A program made the position numbers and the translations under genes. DNA of 64,000 bases, from positions 558,001-622,000 of the forward strand of contig PTFA01000313.1 of the NCBI GenBank assembly GCA_003342895.1. Direction: 5' to 3'. This DNA comes from Casuarius casuarius (Eukaryota; Chordata; Aves; Casuariiformes; Casuariidae). The notes below the pieces were generated by a model. The model was not told where the DNA came from and made no database searches. It saw nothing but the letters and a program-made list of their open reading frames with translations. Within the stretch, counting starts at the first letter, position 1. The number at the start of each line of letters is the position of its first letter. This document shows positions 13,440 to 25,245 of this stretch, one piece after another.

Positions 13440-14960
13440 ATTACAGGATGTCTGTTCCTCTGATCTGCCCCATGTTCCAGTCTGAACTCATAATTGAGTA
13501 TGGTAACTAAAAAGATATGTGATAGACCAGATGAGGTCTCATCTGTGCTTTGAAAAAAAAATTATATTTATTCATATCCATATTCTTTGCTTAGACTGGA
13601 ACATGATAGGACTACACTTGCATTTTTTTTACGGCCCCATTAGTTGGGGACTCTTACTCATCTTGTGACTAAAATGTCTGTCTTTCTCCTCCTCAGTTGT
13701 TCCCACTCAGGTTGCGAAGTTACTACAGTAATTCTGGTCATTAGTCCCCAAGGCTAAGGATCCTGCACTTTGCTTTGATTCTGTTCCATTTCTAATATTG
13801 CATTCCTCAAAGTCATCCAAGTCTTCTGTGATAATATTGTGAATATTATTGTGTGGTAGTCTTCTCTTTATTAAACCCAGCCACATCTGGGTCATCAACA
13901 AACTCCATAAGCATGTAGTTTTTTAGAAGCATCATCATTAAAAAATGTTTAATAAATGATCCTTGCATAATTAAACTAGGAATATTCCTCCAGTCCAACT
14001 TGTTGTGACCCTTCAGGTAATTCCTTAATGAGCTCTTCTTTAGTAAATGATTTATGCTGGAATAGAGTTGATCTATGACATTGTCTCGAAAATCAAGTAC
14101 AAGTCTATCAGGCCAAATTAATGTGGTGTCTATCTTTGGTAACCTATGCCCAGTTTATTCCATTTTCCAGTCAGCTCTAACTACTCATCCCTTCAAAATT
14201 TTTTTTAAACATTGAGGGCCTGTTGGACCTAGAGATCAATCATCTCACCCATTCTTAAAAATATAATGTTTGCTGTTTTCCAGTAATGCGGTATTATTGT
14301 TGACTTGACAGATTTGTTAAAGAATTTTTACTGGACTGTTCTTTTGTGTATGAATGAAGTATGTTATGTTATCTTACTATAGTTTTTACCTTGTCTTTCC
14401 TTAGTCTGTGAACCCCTTGCCTTTCCATTTTTGTCCTTGCTCTTAACCTTATCACTGTATTGAAAACTAGACCTATATTTGGTTTCAGGTCAAACCTAGA
14501 TTATCTTTCATCTTCACTCCATCCTGTCTTCATAGCACCATGCTTCTTTCTGTGTTCTCAATTTCTTTATAAAAATTGAAGAAGCTTTTCCTATTTGTTT
14601 AAAGTTTTTTACAGGATGTGACTCATTTAGACTTTTTGCAGTTCTCATTCTGTCCCTTTGTTTTTTAACCTTAAGACAGACTACTTTTTTTTCTGATCAG
14701 TACTTTTCCAGCATTCTTTTGCAATGTTGTTTTATTCCTGTTTAACTTGATATCGATTTTTTTTCTCCATCCAGTCAAGTGTTTCTTCCTTATCTGCTTG
14801 GTTTTTTTTTCCAACTCTTAAAATATCCATTCCTAGGTCACATGATTGGGTGAGTGTTTTTTCTATAATATTATCACTAGAGAAGAACTAATGAATTATT
14901 TGTTGCTTGCTATTCCTGGCTGTCTTCTCACACAGAACCTCTGCTATATTGCCATACAAT
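13440..14960 (-). mobile_element. Ancient CR1-lineage LINE, ORF2 fragment, antisense
   Basis: About 1.5 kb of highly decayed CR1 lies on the minus strand. Read on the plus strand, block after block follows the order of known sauropsid CR1 antisense sequence: 'gatgaggtctcatctgtgct' (13530), 'gactacacttgcattttttt' (13610), 'gtcatccaagtcttctgtga' (13812), the RT active site near 13881-13904 (reverse complement reads roughly E-F-V-D-D), 'tttgctgttttccag' (14269) and 'tctttcatcttcactccatc' (14503). This spans the reverse transcriptase catalytic core and upstream ORF2. Frames are destroyed by many stops and indels; only a 64-codon remnant survives (13707-13901). The upstream limit near 14830-14960 is uncertain because similarity fades. 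Confidence 0.8.
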
Positions 14961-16639
14961 TGACACTAAATCTTTTTTAAAACAGTGATGAGGTTTCTTC
15001 CTATGCTTCAGTCTATCATACAATGCCAAAGGTAAAATATCTCATTTAATCTTATTACTGGTGCCAGGGGATTAATGTCAGGTGGCACTTGTGACAGTGA
15101 AAAGATTAAAAAATAATTCCATTAAACCTGTCTACTGCATTCGATATTTGAACCGTTAATAAGAGGGATTACCTTCTTTGTAGGCTGAGGTAAAAATAAG
15201 CTCAGCATAATTGTCTTATGAACCAAAGGCCTACTTTTAATACATGAAAGATTCTATTTCATAAAGATCTCTGATTAAGACGTTCATTGAGAGCTTAGCA
15301 GTATTAGGCTAATGAAAAAAAGGCAACAATAGTTCCCTCACTTTCTGATGATGAGCATCACAGTGGTTTTTTTTTTTAAGCATGTAAACACTGTTAAAAC
15401 ATACTCCATCATAATTTTCTCTGTTTGCATATAGTTTGTATTGTGCTATTTTTTTAGCCCAATTTATCAGAAGGGACAAATTGAGAAGATAAATGGAAAT
15501 AATTAACAGTCAAAATTGAGAAAAATTTACTATTTATTTTTTTCCTCTTTTAGCAATTTGCTACATTCTCATTTTTCCATGTCAAGAAAAAAGGGGAGAG
15601 GATCATTTAGCAGCTGTCATATCACATGCAAGTTGGATTCAGTCCAATTGTTCTCCTCACACTCCTGCCTCTAAAAGAATAGAAAGACCCTATTTTGAAA
15701 ATGTAACTCACATAGTGGTGGTCTTGGACATAACTTAACTTTGGAGGCTTTCCATTAATTCTTCATAAAGGTAGTGAAATTATCTTTGTGCAAATAGGCC
15801 CTTTACAATATAGGAAAGTGGGTCTTTGGTCATGCTGTTCATTGTCATACATGCTTATTTTACTGTCTGTCAGTGGATAGGTTTACCTAATATTTTACTG
15901 CAGGTCAAGAAATGTTCCAGAATGGTTTATTATATGCTGCATCTGAGAAGCAGTTTGGGATATTTGAGATGTCAGACAGTAATTAGTGGAAGAATGATAT
16001 ATGTGATTTAACTTTTTTCTATCATTTTATATATACAGTTTTTTAAATTCACTGAAAATCAGGCAAAAATAGTTGGATGTGGAAGAGAAGATAGATAGAA
16101 ACAGCAGATGTTACTGTCTGTTTTAGAGCTGACAAAAACTTCAGTGAGCTAACCTCTTTAGTTTCAGGCCCCTGTGGTGCATATTGGGGCTGATGGAACA
16201 GTATGTTCAACCTCTCATGTCAGCTTGGCCTGAGTAACAGAGGGTTGGAGCATGGACATCAGCATGCCAAGATGCCTAGAACTGTGGTGAAAGTATGGAA
16301 GCTATGAATTATTGAGTATGACTTCCATACCAAGCAAACTTGTACAGTTGAAAAATAGAATTAGTTGATGCATGGTTATGAATTAAGGAAAAACCAGCAC
16401 AGCTTTTGTTAGAAGGAAGTTATAGCTCATAATCTATTGGAGTTATTTAAAAAGAAATATTTTTTTAAAGAAAGGAAATAAGAACATGGATAACAATGAT
16501 CTCAATTAGTGTACCTGGATTTACAAAATGCTTTGAGGTTTTTGTCAAAGAAAATAAGCTGTCATAGGATAAGAGGGAAAGCCACCTTTTACATTCGCTC
16601 TAGGTGAAGAGTGAGGAAATGGAGGAGGAGAAAATAGCC
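14961..16639. other. Unique non-coding DNA
   Basis: No gene or recognisable repeat was seen. There are short A and T runs (for example 13 T near 15367) and a 61-codon chance frame near 15826. Part of the first few hundred bases could still be decayed CR1. Confidence 0.5.
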
Positions 16640-17635
16640 CTTTTTCTTCCTTCAGTAGAGGAAGAATACTAATGTAGGCCTGTACTTAGGTCTGTGCCAT
16701 TTAATGTATTTATAAATGATTTGGGTGAGTAGAGAAGTAACAATGCTTGCTGATGATACATGAAGTCAAAAACAATACAACCACAAAGGGCCATAAAAGG
16801 GACTTTAGTTCTGAGAAGCTGGGCCAGTAATCTGGCAGTTGAAAATCAATGTCATAGTAAATGCAAAGTCTTACACGTGGAAAAAACACTCTACTATACT
16901 TGCACTGTACTTGTAACTACTTCTGCAATAATGGGTTCTAAATTTTAAACTCAGAAAAGAATACTCCTTTGAAAATGTCAGTTCAGTCCCTAGCAGTTAT
17001 CAAAAGGCAATTGTAACATTAAAATTATTAGGAAAGGAATAGAAAGTTTTTTTTAAAAAAAGCCTCTTTATGCCATGATGCATGCACATTTGCTATTCTA
17101 TGCTATTTTAGTTGCCTAGTCTTAAAAAGGGTATAGTAGAATAGAAGAGTGTATAGCTAGCAAGAAGGGATGATCAGAGGAATGGGATGGCCTTTCATGT
17201 ATGAAGAGACTGAACAGAGTAGACTCTTCAGCTTGAGAAAGGTTGGAAGGGTAAGATGATATAGGAAGTATAGTGAGTGACATGGCATTGGAAAAAAATG
17301 AACAACAACTGTTCAGTGTTTTATAAAAAGAGAAATTGGGGGATATTAGATGAAACTGCCAGGCAATAGGTTTAAAATGAACAAGTATGTAATGTGTACC
17401 TTAAACACTGGAAGTTGTCATTATAGGATGTTTTAGATGCCAAAAGTAGAAATCATAGAAAATTCATCAAAAACTATAAAATGCAATGATGAAGGCACAC
17501 TCTCTGGATTAGGAAGCCCCTAAACCACAATCTGCTGGAAATTGGAAATGTATGTGCAAGAAATGCCATTTTGTTTATGCCCTCTTCTCATGCTCTTCAC
17601 CTTAGTTTGCTACAGATCCCTGTCAGATGCGTTTC
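16640..17635 (+). mobile_element. Ancient CR1-lineage LINE, ORF2 C-terminal half and 3' end, sense
   Basis: About 1 kb of CR1 lies in sense orientation. In one frame 'tctgtgccatttaatgtatt' and following bases (about 16692-16730) read S-V-P-F-N-V-F-I-N-D-L-G, the RT motif usually seen as G-P-x-L-F-N-I-F-I-N-D-L. The catalytic motif follows as L-A-D-D near 16746-16757. Further on, 'tcttaaaaagggtatagtag' (17121), 'gactcttcagcttgagaaag' (17223), 'aggcaataggtttaaaatga' (17362) and 'ggaagcccctaaaccacaat' (17511) follow the known order to the 3' UTR, ending near 'atccctgtcagatgcg' (17616). Many stops and indels make it an old fossil. It appears to be the same broad lineage as the copy at 24640, which lies in the opposite orientation. 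Confidence 0.85.
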
Positions 17636-19539
17636 CTTAGTTATTCTTTGATCAGACTTTAACTCACTCAGTTCTAAAGCACAAATCCAAGTGAGGAAAG
17701 GAGTTCTCATTTTATTATATTCTTTTATGTTATGATTAATTGATCTGTTTATTTAAAATGAAGATACTCTGTACTATGACCACTGAAAAAAAGTACATTC
17801 TATTTGTGAAAGTATCCACACTAGTGAAAACTCTTCTGTGACTAGTTACCATGACACAGAACTTTAGATCATGAATGATCTGTAAATTAACTGAAGTTCT
17901 AAATATTGAGCACTATATTATGTTACATCCTGTTTTTAAAACGCGAGCCATAGCATGTGTTATGACCAAACACCAGAAGTTTCTCGGAAGTCCTGATTGC
18001 TGTGAAAGTATGTCCAACTCCATGGGTTAACCATGAGTCTTCTCCCTTCCTTACTATAATGAAACAAAGTTACTTCATCACTACTGAGGAGAGACTAATG
18101 AACAGACGCAGACATTAGTTATGTATTTTTATGCTTTCATTCATGGCTATGAGTAAAATAGAAAACAATTTCTTCATGCAGTATGACACAGCAAAACTTT
18201 CAGCAAATAACTTCCTTTGATTTTTTTCATACATCAAATTCTAGGCAGAGTTTCCAGATAAACATTTGATAAAACATTGTTTTATCTCTGTTACGAGAAC
18301 ATCTGCTTCTCGGGTCTGGGTAAGTGTTTGTGTTTACTGTGCCTCCTGCCCTGATTGCCCAGGCAGGAGTGGGCTTCCCAATGACTTAGGTGACTGAAAC
18401 TTAAACTACTGCTGTAATGAGGACAAATATCACAGACCTTTTATTGTTGGAGGCTGTTTGTTCATGTTTTTAAACAAACTTGGTTAATTTGCATTTGCAG
18501 CTGCTTTTGAGTGTGTTTTCTTGAAATATGCAGTACTTGAGTTTATTGGCAGGAATTTTTGAGGAATCTATTTTAAGCAAGTATCAGAAGAAAGCAGTAG
18601 CGAGGGAAGGCAATAGGAGCATCCACTTTTAGAAGAGGAATAGATCCATGAGAGTCTGAAAAGAGAATGGAGCAGGAAAGCAGCATGCAGGGTAGAAAGG
18701 CCAAACTTTCGCTATGGTTCTGTAGAATACCTTAGATTAATAAACACAAGTATATGAACTTGAAATATGCTTCTAACATCTGTTTGCCTCCTGTGTGTGG
18801 GGGAAAATAGACCATGTGAGTACTTATGTTCAATCCCACTTATAAAATCATATTTCAAAGGCTATCTAACAGCTTGTGTTAATTTTCAGAAATATGGTTA
18901 GAGGAAAAGGCATAATGAATAAATTACTCGTTGGCTGATTCTGATTAGTGGGATTTTGAGGGAACTGTATTATGCTGTACTTTACTCTAGGTCTGTGCTG
19001 ATTTACATTACTATGTGAAATTGAGTGCAGGCCCATGCTGTATGTGCTTGGTTTAAAAACAACCCAAATCCAAAAACAATGTTTAAAAAAAAAAGTCAAT
19101 CTCAGTTTTTCTAATCAATTTTAAAGTTTGTCTTTGAGGAAGGATGTTGGTCCTGTCTCTGTATAAACTGTATAAACCTATTCAGGAATTTAAGCAGCTT
19201 TTACTTAAACTGCTTTTAAGATTAGAAAGCTGTTCCAGAATTTTATACCTCCACTAGTTAGGTACTCCTTTAATTTTCTCAGTGTTGGAATGCTTAATTT
19301 CTTATCCTTTTGTAGCTGTGCTGACATTGGCATTTAGGTTTTCTACCTCTTCTTCCTTCCTCATGTTTAGCCTTCTGCCCCACTTCCTTTTCTAGGAAAT
19401 TATGTATTATCATATCATCAGTCTTAGTTTTGCTTTGCTCTACAAACCACACCATTTTAATGTCATTTGTTAAATGGATTATCAGCTCTGTGCTCATAGT
19501 AATTGCTTTTCTCTGTGTGTATTTCAACTTGAAACCATA
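17636..19539. other. Unique non-coding DNA
   Basis: No coding or RNA gene was seen. Small structures are a perfect 9-bp-arm palindrome at 18268-18286 (GATAAAACA, one base, TGTTTTATC) and an 8-bp stem near 18345-18371 (CTCCTGCC with GGCAGGAG). An octamer-like ATTTGCAT beside an E-box CAGCTG lies near 18488-18505; alone it does not establish an enhancer. Confidence 0.5.
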
Positions 19540-20040
19540 TTTTTGAGCACAGGAGGCCCAAATAATATTTCTGATGTCCAGATGTGATACTGGGATGAAG
19601 TCTCATCTGTGACTTATACAATGGTATTGATCTTCCTTGCCTCTAGTAAAAATATTTTGTCTGATAAATTCAATTTCCTTTTCCAAAGCAGACTCACACT
19701 GATGATTCATAGTTATTCTGTGACAGAGTAATATTAGTGATTTGCAACAGATAAGCGCTAGCTTTTTAAAGACACTTTAGCAATCCTGAGGTGCATGACA
19801 TTGCATTCTAAAATAATGGTATTTTATTCCATTTTCCATATTCCAAATCCTTGTTCACTTCCTCTTGATATTCTGATTCTCTGTACTGATAAGTCATCAA
19901 AACAATTTATTGGCTGCCTTCTCCTTGGGGCATTATTAGTGCAAATATTAAGATTGGGTCCAAGTTGATCCCTGAAACCCTTTGACAACATTTCTTCATG
20001 TTCAGCAGTTGACTTCTTAGTACAACCTGTTGCCATTTCC
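19540..20040 (-). mobile_element. Ancient CR1-lineage LINE, RT fragment, antisense
   Basis: The plus strand follows the CR1 antisense order: 'acaggaggcccaaataatat' (19549), 'gatgaagtctcatctgtgac' (19594, the same module as 13530), 'gaggtgcatgacattgcatt' (19788) and 'gggtccaagttgatccctga' (19955). The minus-strand frame near 19824-20036 contains K-G-F-R-D-Q-L-G-P-N-L-N-I, a worn form of the RT segment P-Q-G-S-x-L-G-P-x-L-F-N-I. All frames are broken. The start could lie up to 250 bp further left, where similarity is too weak to claim. Confidence 0.72.
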
Positions 20041-22774
20041 CATTTAATGTTAGGTAAAGTATGTGCTTAACTTGATGCACTGAGCTATATAACTGATGTC
20101 AAATTTAACTTAAATATGCATTTAAGAATTTTGTTGAAACTTAGTGTCTACTGTAGGTCCATATTTCCACTGTAAAGCAATAGCATAAATGAGTCTGAAT
20201 GTTTCTCAGTATTAATATTTGGTGGAAGAAGAGGCAGGATGAATTACGACACAGGTAATAGATGATAGTGATGGTATGAGTCTGAGTTTCATGCCCAAAC
20301 AGCTGAAACTTCAAATGATTTGCTGCTACTCCAGATCTGAGAAGCATGCTCCACCTGCACATTTATGTCATATTTACAGAAAATTCATTTCTGAACTTTG
20401 TCAGACATGTTATTAAAGGGTCATGTTTCTACTGGACTAATAAAAGTTTATTTTCTAGATGTTGAGCAGTGTATTGATTGGACTGAAAGAGCAGCTGTTG
20501 TTTTTATTAGCTAGAATAGAAGGAAGTGAAGTATAGAAATATTATTCACTAAGACTAGTCTTGCTGTGAAGTTAATATTGTTTTGCAGCTGATCTATTCT
20601 TCATTTATAAGCCCATTGGGCATGGTAGGTTTTACTTGCTCTCTCCATCATTGTTTGACTGTCACTTTGCTGTATTTCATGCAAGTAAAAATAGCTAATG
20701 TATAAGTCACTTTAATTACATTCACAACATGGTAAAGAGGGAAGGAGAAGGCAGTAGAGTTAGCAGGTAATAAGCCCTTCAGAAGATGTGGTAGCAAAGG
20801 GTTAGCTAATACTAGCCAGAAACACGTTTGTGCACCATGCAAGGTGTGTACACAGAGTCACATGGGCACTGTATTTTGTCATTTGGTTGTAACAGATGAT
20901 GCTCAGCATAAGCATTAATCCAGCAGTGATAAACTTCGTTTCGTTTAGTAAATGGAGGCCACTGCCTCACTTAATACATCTTAGTGATCACATGATACTC
21001 AAATTCTTAGTTTCCTGTGACAATTTTTCTTAGGTGAAAGAAATTCAAGAATTGTCAGATATTGGGGATGGGCTTGGAATGTCAAGACTAAAACAATTTC
21101 AAGTGAAAGACAATGTTGGTCCTCTTAATCCTGTTTGCATGGACCTTCTTCAGAAACTAATCTCGATTCCCACTGAATACTTGGTTAAGGAATAATTATA
21201 GGAAATAAAAATCAAGGAAAGAGGAGAGAAACTCATCTAGTGCAGGAAAAATAGTTTTACAGTCCAGTTAATAAAATCTAGAAGTTCCATCTTGTGAAGT
21301 GAAACTAAATGAAGTGGAAGCCAAAGTTTTACAGATAGGCTTGATTCAAGCGCTCTGTCAACTCAGAAGATACAACAGCACTCCCTTCCCAGTATTCCTG
21401 CTGAAAGTGTGAACTGGGTTAACTTTCTTCCAATGTAATTAAATGGTTTTCTTTTAGTAACAAAGGTCTACAAAGGTGAGGTCAAAATTCTAAAAAGATT
21501 CCTGACTTTAATTTAGAAAATTAACTCCATATTTGGGCAGATCACGTGCCTTGTCTTTTGAAAGAGCTGACTATTTACAGACCCCCAGCTTTGATATTTT
21601 TTCCTCTAAGACCATCTACATCCCTTCTTTTTTTATAATAAGTAGGGAAAAGGATATCTGCTTGACATATTAGGTAGATCTCTTTCCTTTTTTCCTCTTA
21701 AACAAGGACAGTAAGAGAAAAAATCTTTTTTGATGCTGTTTCTTTAGCTTTTCTAGAATCATTCTATTTTTCCTGGCAAGTAGAAGCAAAATGAAGAATC
21801 ACACCAGGAATGAATTTCAAGCAGTCTCTTCATTTCATGGTTACTGTTGTTTCCCAACCTTATCCAAGCTTTAAGGTCAACTTCATTCTGCTCTGCAGAA
21901 ATAGCCATTCTCTTTTAACGAGTTGTTTTTAAATTGGGAATCCATTCTTTATCCACCTCAAAGAATGTCTCCTTTTGCTCAGGTAGAATATCAGTTTCTA
22001 GACTTTGTGCAGCTGGAGATAAAGCATTTTTCTTATGCATGTTCAGATTTTTAGGATATACTTTCTCTCTTGTTGGTACAAAAGACCCTGTTGGTTTAAT
22101 ATTGGTTGCCAGTGTGGGCTGCTCATTTTGCAGGACTCTGGATATTCAGATGTTGATATATCTAAGGTGCCTGCACACATCAGTGAATTTATCCATAGAG
22201 GACTACCAAGAAGAAAGTAAGAATGCTTCCAGTGTTTTGAGATGAAAAATCTGAAGTTTGATTAGCACAAGCTTGAAGAGGTTGTGACAGAATCAGGTCC
22301 ATGATTCAAATCTGCTGAGTTGCAGCCTTGTACTGTAGGCACAGGTATTCCCCATGTTCTGGTCTATTATGAATGATTTAAGATCCAAGTTATTGCATGT
22401 TGTATTTATTCCTGTAAAATGCACTTGTCTTGTTTTTTTTGGTGGTTTTAAATGCACTTGTTTGCTGCAGTTGTTTCAATGCATTTGTTCCTTTTGTTCT
22501 GTTCATTTACTTATGTTTTCACATATGGGTTTTCATAATTTTATTGGCGTAGGGGTTCAAGTTAAGAAACTTAACAGTTAAGTAGGAAAGATTATGCTGT
22601 CTCATGAATATCAAATGAAGTGTGACAGGGAAGCATGTTATCTTTTAAAATTGCACATAGCTAATTTGTCAATTACTATGTTGCTATCTTGGTTTATAAT
22701 TCCAAAATAAATCTGGGATTTAGAGCCAAAGCTTAATATTGGGCACTGGTAAATATCCAACTGAGAAGTTGTTT
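20041..22774. other. Unique non-coding DNA
   Basis: No gene or repeat was recognised. A 103-codon plus-strand frame near 21934-22245 overlaps a second frame of similar length, as expected of chance frames, and shows no domain. Confidence 0.55.
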
Positions 22775-22915
22775 GGAATTGTTATTAGCAATTATTTATT
22801 GTTAGTACCTAAGGTCCATCCAAGAACAGGTTTCAATTGTGCTAGGCATGGTATGAAGAATAAATGGCCTTTACATGAGCAGTTTAGAACCTGTTATAGA
22901 CATAATCTGACATAA
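22775..22915 (+). repeat. Old dispersed amniote repeat, copy 1
   Basis: The segment 'ttattgttagtacctaaggt' followed by 'caattgtgctaggcatggta' and 'agaacctgttatagacataa' follows a repeat I know as common in turtle DNA (core 'attgtgctaggcgctgtaca', then a 'gagcttacaatctaa' block). The same core occurs at 49500-49715 in this window. The class, SINE or 3' tail of another element, is not known to me. Confidence 0.55.
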
Positions 22916-24639
22916 TTTTTATATAAACAAGGTGGACATAGAGAAAGAAATAATATAATGGGATTGTTCTTAAACAAAAGAGCAAAATATTTTCCAGCTT
23001 CAAACTATATTATATAAAACATGCTTATCTCAGTTTTATACTAGCTTCAGAATTGGCGGAGTGAACAGAAGGTCACCTGACCTTTCTTAACTTTCTCCCA
23101 TCTCATGAAATTGCATGGAGGGTCAGGCTTGCAGGCTGCCTTGCGTTGTTTGAATGAATTTAACCTGAGGCATGCAGATAAAAATCCCTACAGAACTCTT
23201 CATGACTCTGCAGTTGTATTTACTTCTGTGTTGATACAACAATGCGAGGTCACTGAGAAAATTTTCAATTATTTCTTTCCTCTGCTCTCAGTGTAACTTG
23301 TTCTTAGCCATCCTAAGCAAAGAATACACACACAGTTAGCAATTGCAGTCCTCAGCTAAGTCATCCCAGAATTTGCTAGGTAATTTCTAAAGGAAGTTTT
23401 TTCTCACTTTCTGATTGTTAAGTCACACTTTTTTCTGGGACTTCTCTCTGGATTTCAGACTATGAATGAATAATACAAAACCATCAGCAATGAAGAACTG
23501 GTATTTCATTTTGTCACGGTGCCTTTGGGAAGGAAAGCATGACACTTTATTTGAGATTCTTATGATTGTAATATTTCAGTTTCACAGCCTAATGAAACAA
23601 TCTTTCTATAATGCCTTCATAATCAAATTTTCTAGGTTTTTCACTCTCTTGCTCCCCATTTTGCATGGGAAAAACTTCCTCAATGTATCTACAAAACCAT
23701 CACACTTACCTTTTAAAATTTGTGTCAGATACCTTGAAAAGACTTTGTTAGTAAACTGGTGCACTGTGACTACAGCTCGATACTTTAATAGCCACCTTGC
23801 TGTTCTGGGCCCTTCTTATGTACTATTAGTATTATCCTTTTTTCTTCTCTTCTTACAGTCATGAATTCAGTGGGCCTGGTTATATTGTCCAACTCTAAAT
23901 CTAGTACTGGGAATTTTATTTCAATATTGTAATTATTCATATTTGAATATCACTGCATATAGGTGTAGACTATATCTTGACTCACCAAAATATTGTGCAA
24001 TTGAAAGGATTTTTTTATAATTAAATAGACCAAGCAAATGATGTTTCAGGGGAAAGATATTTGACTTCTCGAAATCTTGAAATGCAGGAGTCTCCTTCCC
24101 AAAGAATGGGAAGGGAGGGCAGTATTCCTCTTAGTACTACAAGAAAAAAAAAAGTATAAATGGTTCTGGTGTCCTCAGTAGCAGAGACTATTTATTTTAT
24201 TGCAGAAACATAACTTGCAAAGGAAATGATCTGAATGTTGCTGTTTGAGATGGTCCATAGAGATTTTGCAAAGTTCAAAAATGAGTCATGGTTATGAGAT
24301 GGGAACTGTTTATCTGTGAGGGTGAGCTTTCAGAAGCATCTAGTAATTATTTCCAACTTTGGAGAGCTTCAAAAGTTGGAGAATTTTCTTTAAATCATAG
24401 GTCTGTTTAGCTAAAAGGGTATCTTTTTGAAGGTTGTTCTCAGACAAGCTAAGACTTTTCTTTGAGTTTAATTTGAGCCAAGAAGCAAAACACATACTGA
24501 CACATAAATGACTTTGAAGGAGCCCATTTTGGAGTGTAGTAGGCCTGAAGCTATATTAATGCTGAGTTTGCTCAAGGAGATAAGGTGATCGTGGACCCAG
24601 ATGGTTCATGGAGAGTGGATATAATTTAGCTGTAATAAT
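22916..24639. other. Unique non-coding DNA
   Basis: This stretch holds no supported gene. A 132-codon plus-strand frame (23466-23864) ends at a good polypyrimidine-AG stretch near 23860 but has no recognisable domain; it was judged to be chance. Confidence 0.55.
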
Positions 24640-25245
24640 ACAGTTGTAATGGTACAAACCAAAGGTACTTCTAGTCCAGTATCCTGCCTCTAGCAATAAC
24701 AAGAGTTATGTATAGAGAAGAATATAAGAACAGGCAGTATCCAAGTGTCTGAATACACTTCTAGCAACTGGTGATCTGTAGGCCAAGCATTTCCTGAATT
24801 ACAGGTGATGGCATTAAATCACCCTTTACAGGTCTTTCTCTCATCAGTTTGTTCAGTTGGATTTTGAATCCATGTAAACTTCCAAGCATCTATAACATCT
24901 TGCTGAAAGATGTTCCAAAACTTCACTGTCTTATGTAGAAAACTTCCATTTACTTTGCGTTTGCCATCTGCTAGTTTCTTTTGATGACCTCTTCTCCTCC
25001 CCCCCTGCCTGAGCCCCCTGTGTTGGAAGAGAGAGTGAACAGCTCTTCTCTCTGCGTTTGACAGACTGGTGATAGTCTCTTCTCTCAACTCTTTTCCAGG
25101 ACAGTCATATTCTTTGGAGCTGTCTCTTAAGGAAGTTGGTCTGTATGTGCCTTTGACTATTCATTTTCTCCTTCCCTGGGCCTTTACCAGTTGTAACTTT
25201 ATCCTTTGGGAGAAGTACATGCTTTAAATTAGCACAGACTTTAAT
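24640..25245 (-). mobile_element. Ancient CR1-lineage LINE, ORF2 C-terminus and 3' UTR, antisense
   Basis: On the plus strand the 3' UTR comes first ('ctagtccagtatcctgcctc', 24673), then the end of ORF2. The minus-strand frame 24819-25088 gives the clearest protein signal in the window. It reads R-G-H-Q-K-K-L near residue 34, then F-L-H-K-T-V-K-F-W-N-I-F-Q-Q-D-V-I-D-A near residues 51-69. In the CR1 C-terminus the usual form is about F-x-x-R-T-V-N-L-W-N-S-L-P-Q-D-V-V-E-A. The plus strand then runs through 'tttaccagttgtaactttat' (25184), the antisense of the upstream module. The frame is short and the rest is broken, so it is a fossil. Confidence 0.87.

Noticed and set aside
23466..23864. 132-codon plus-strand frame ending at a good acceptor-like site
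   Set aside because: Rich in Phe, Leu and Ser from T-rich DNA, with no domain. The acceptor-like tract lies at the end of the frame, where it would not define it as an exon.
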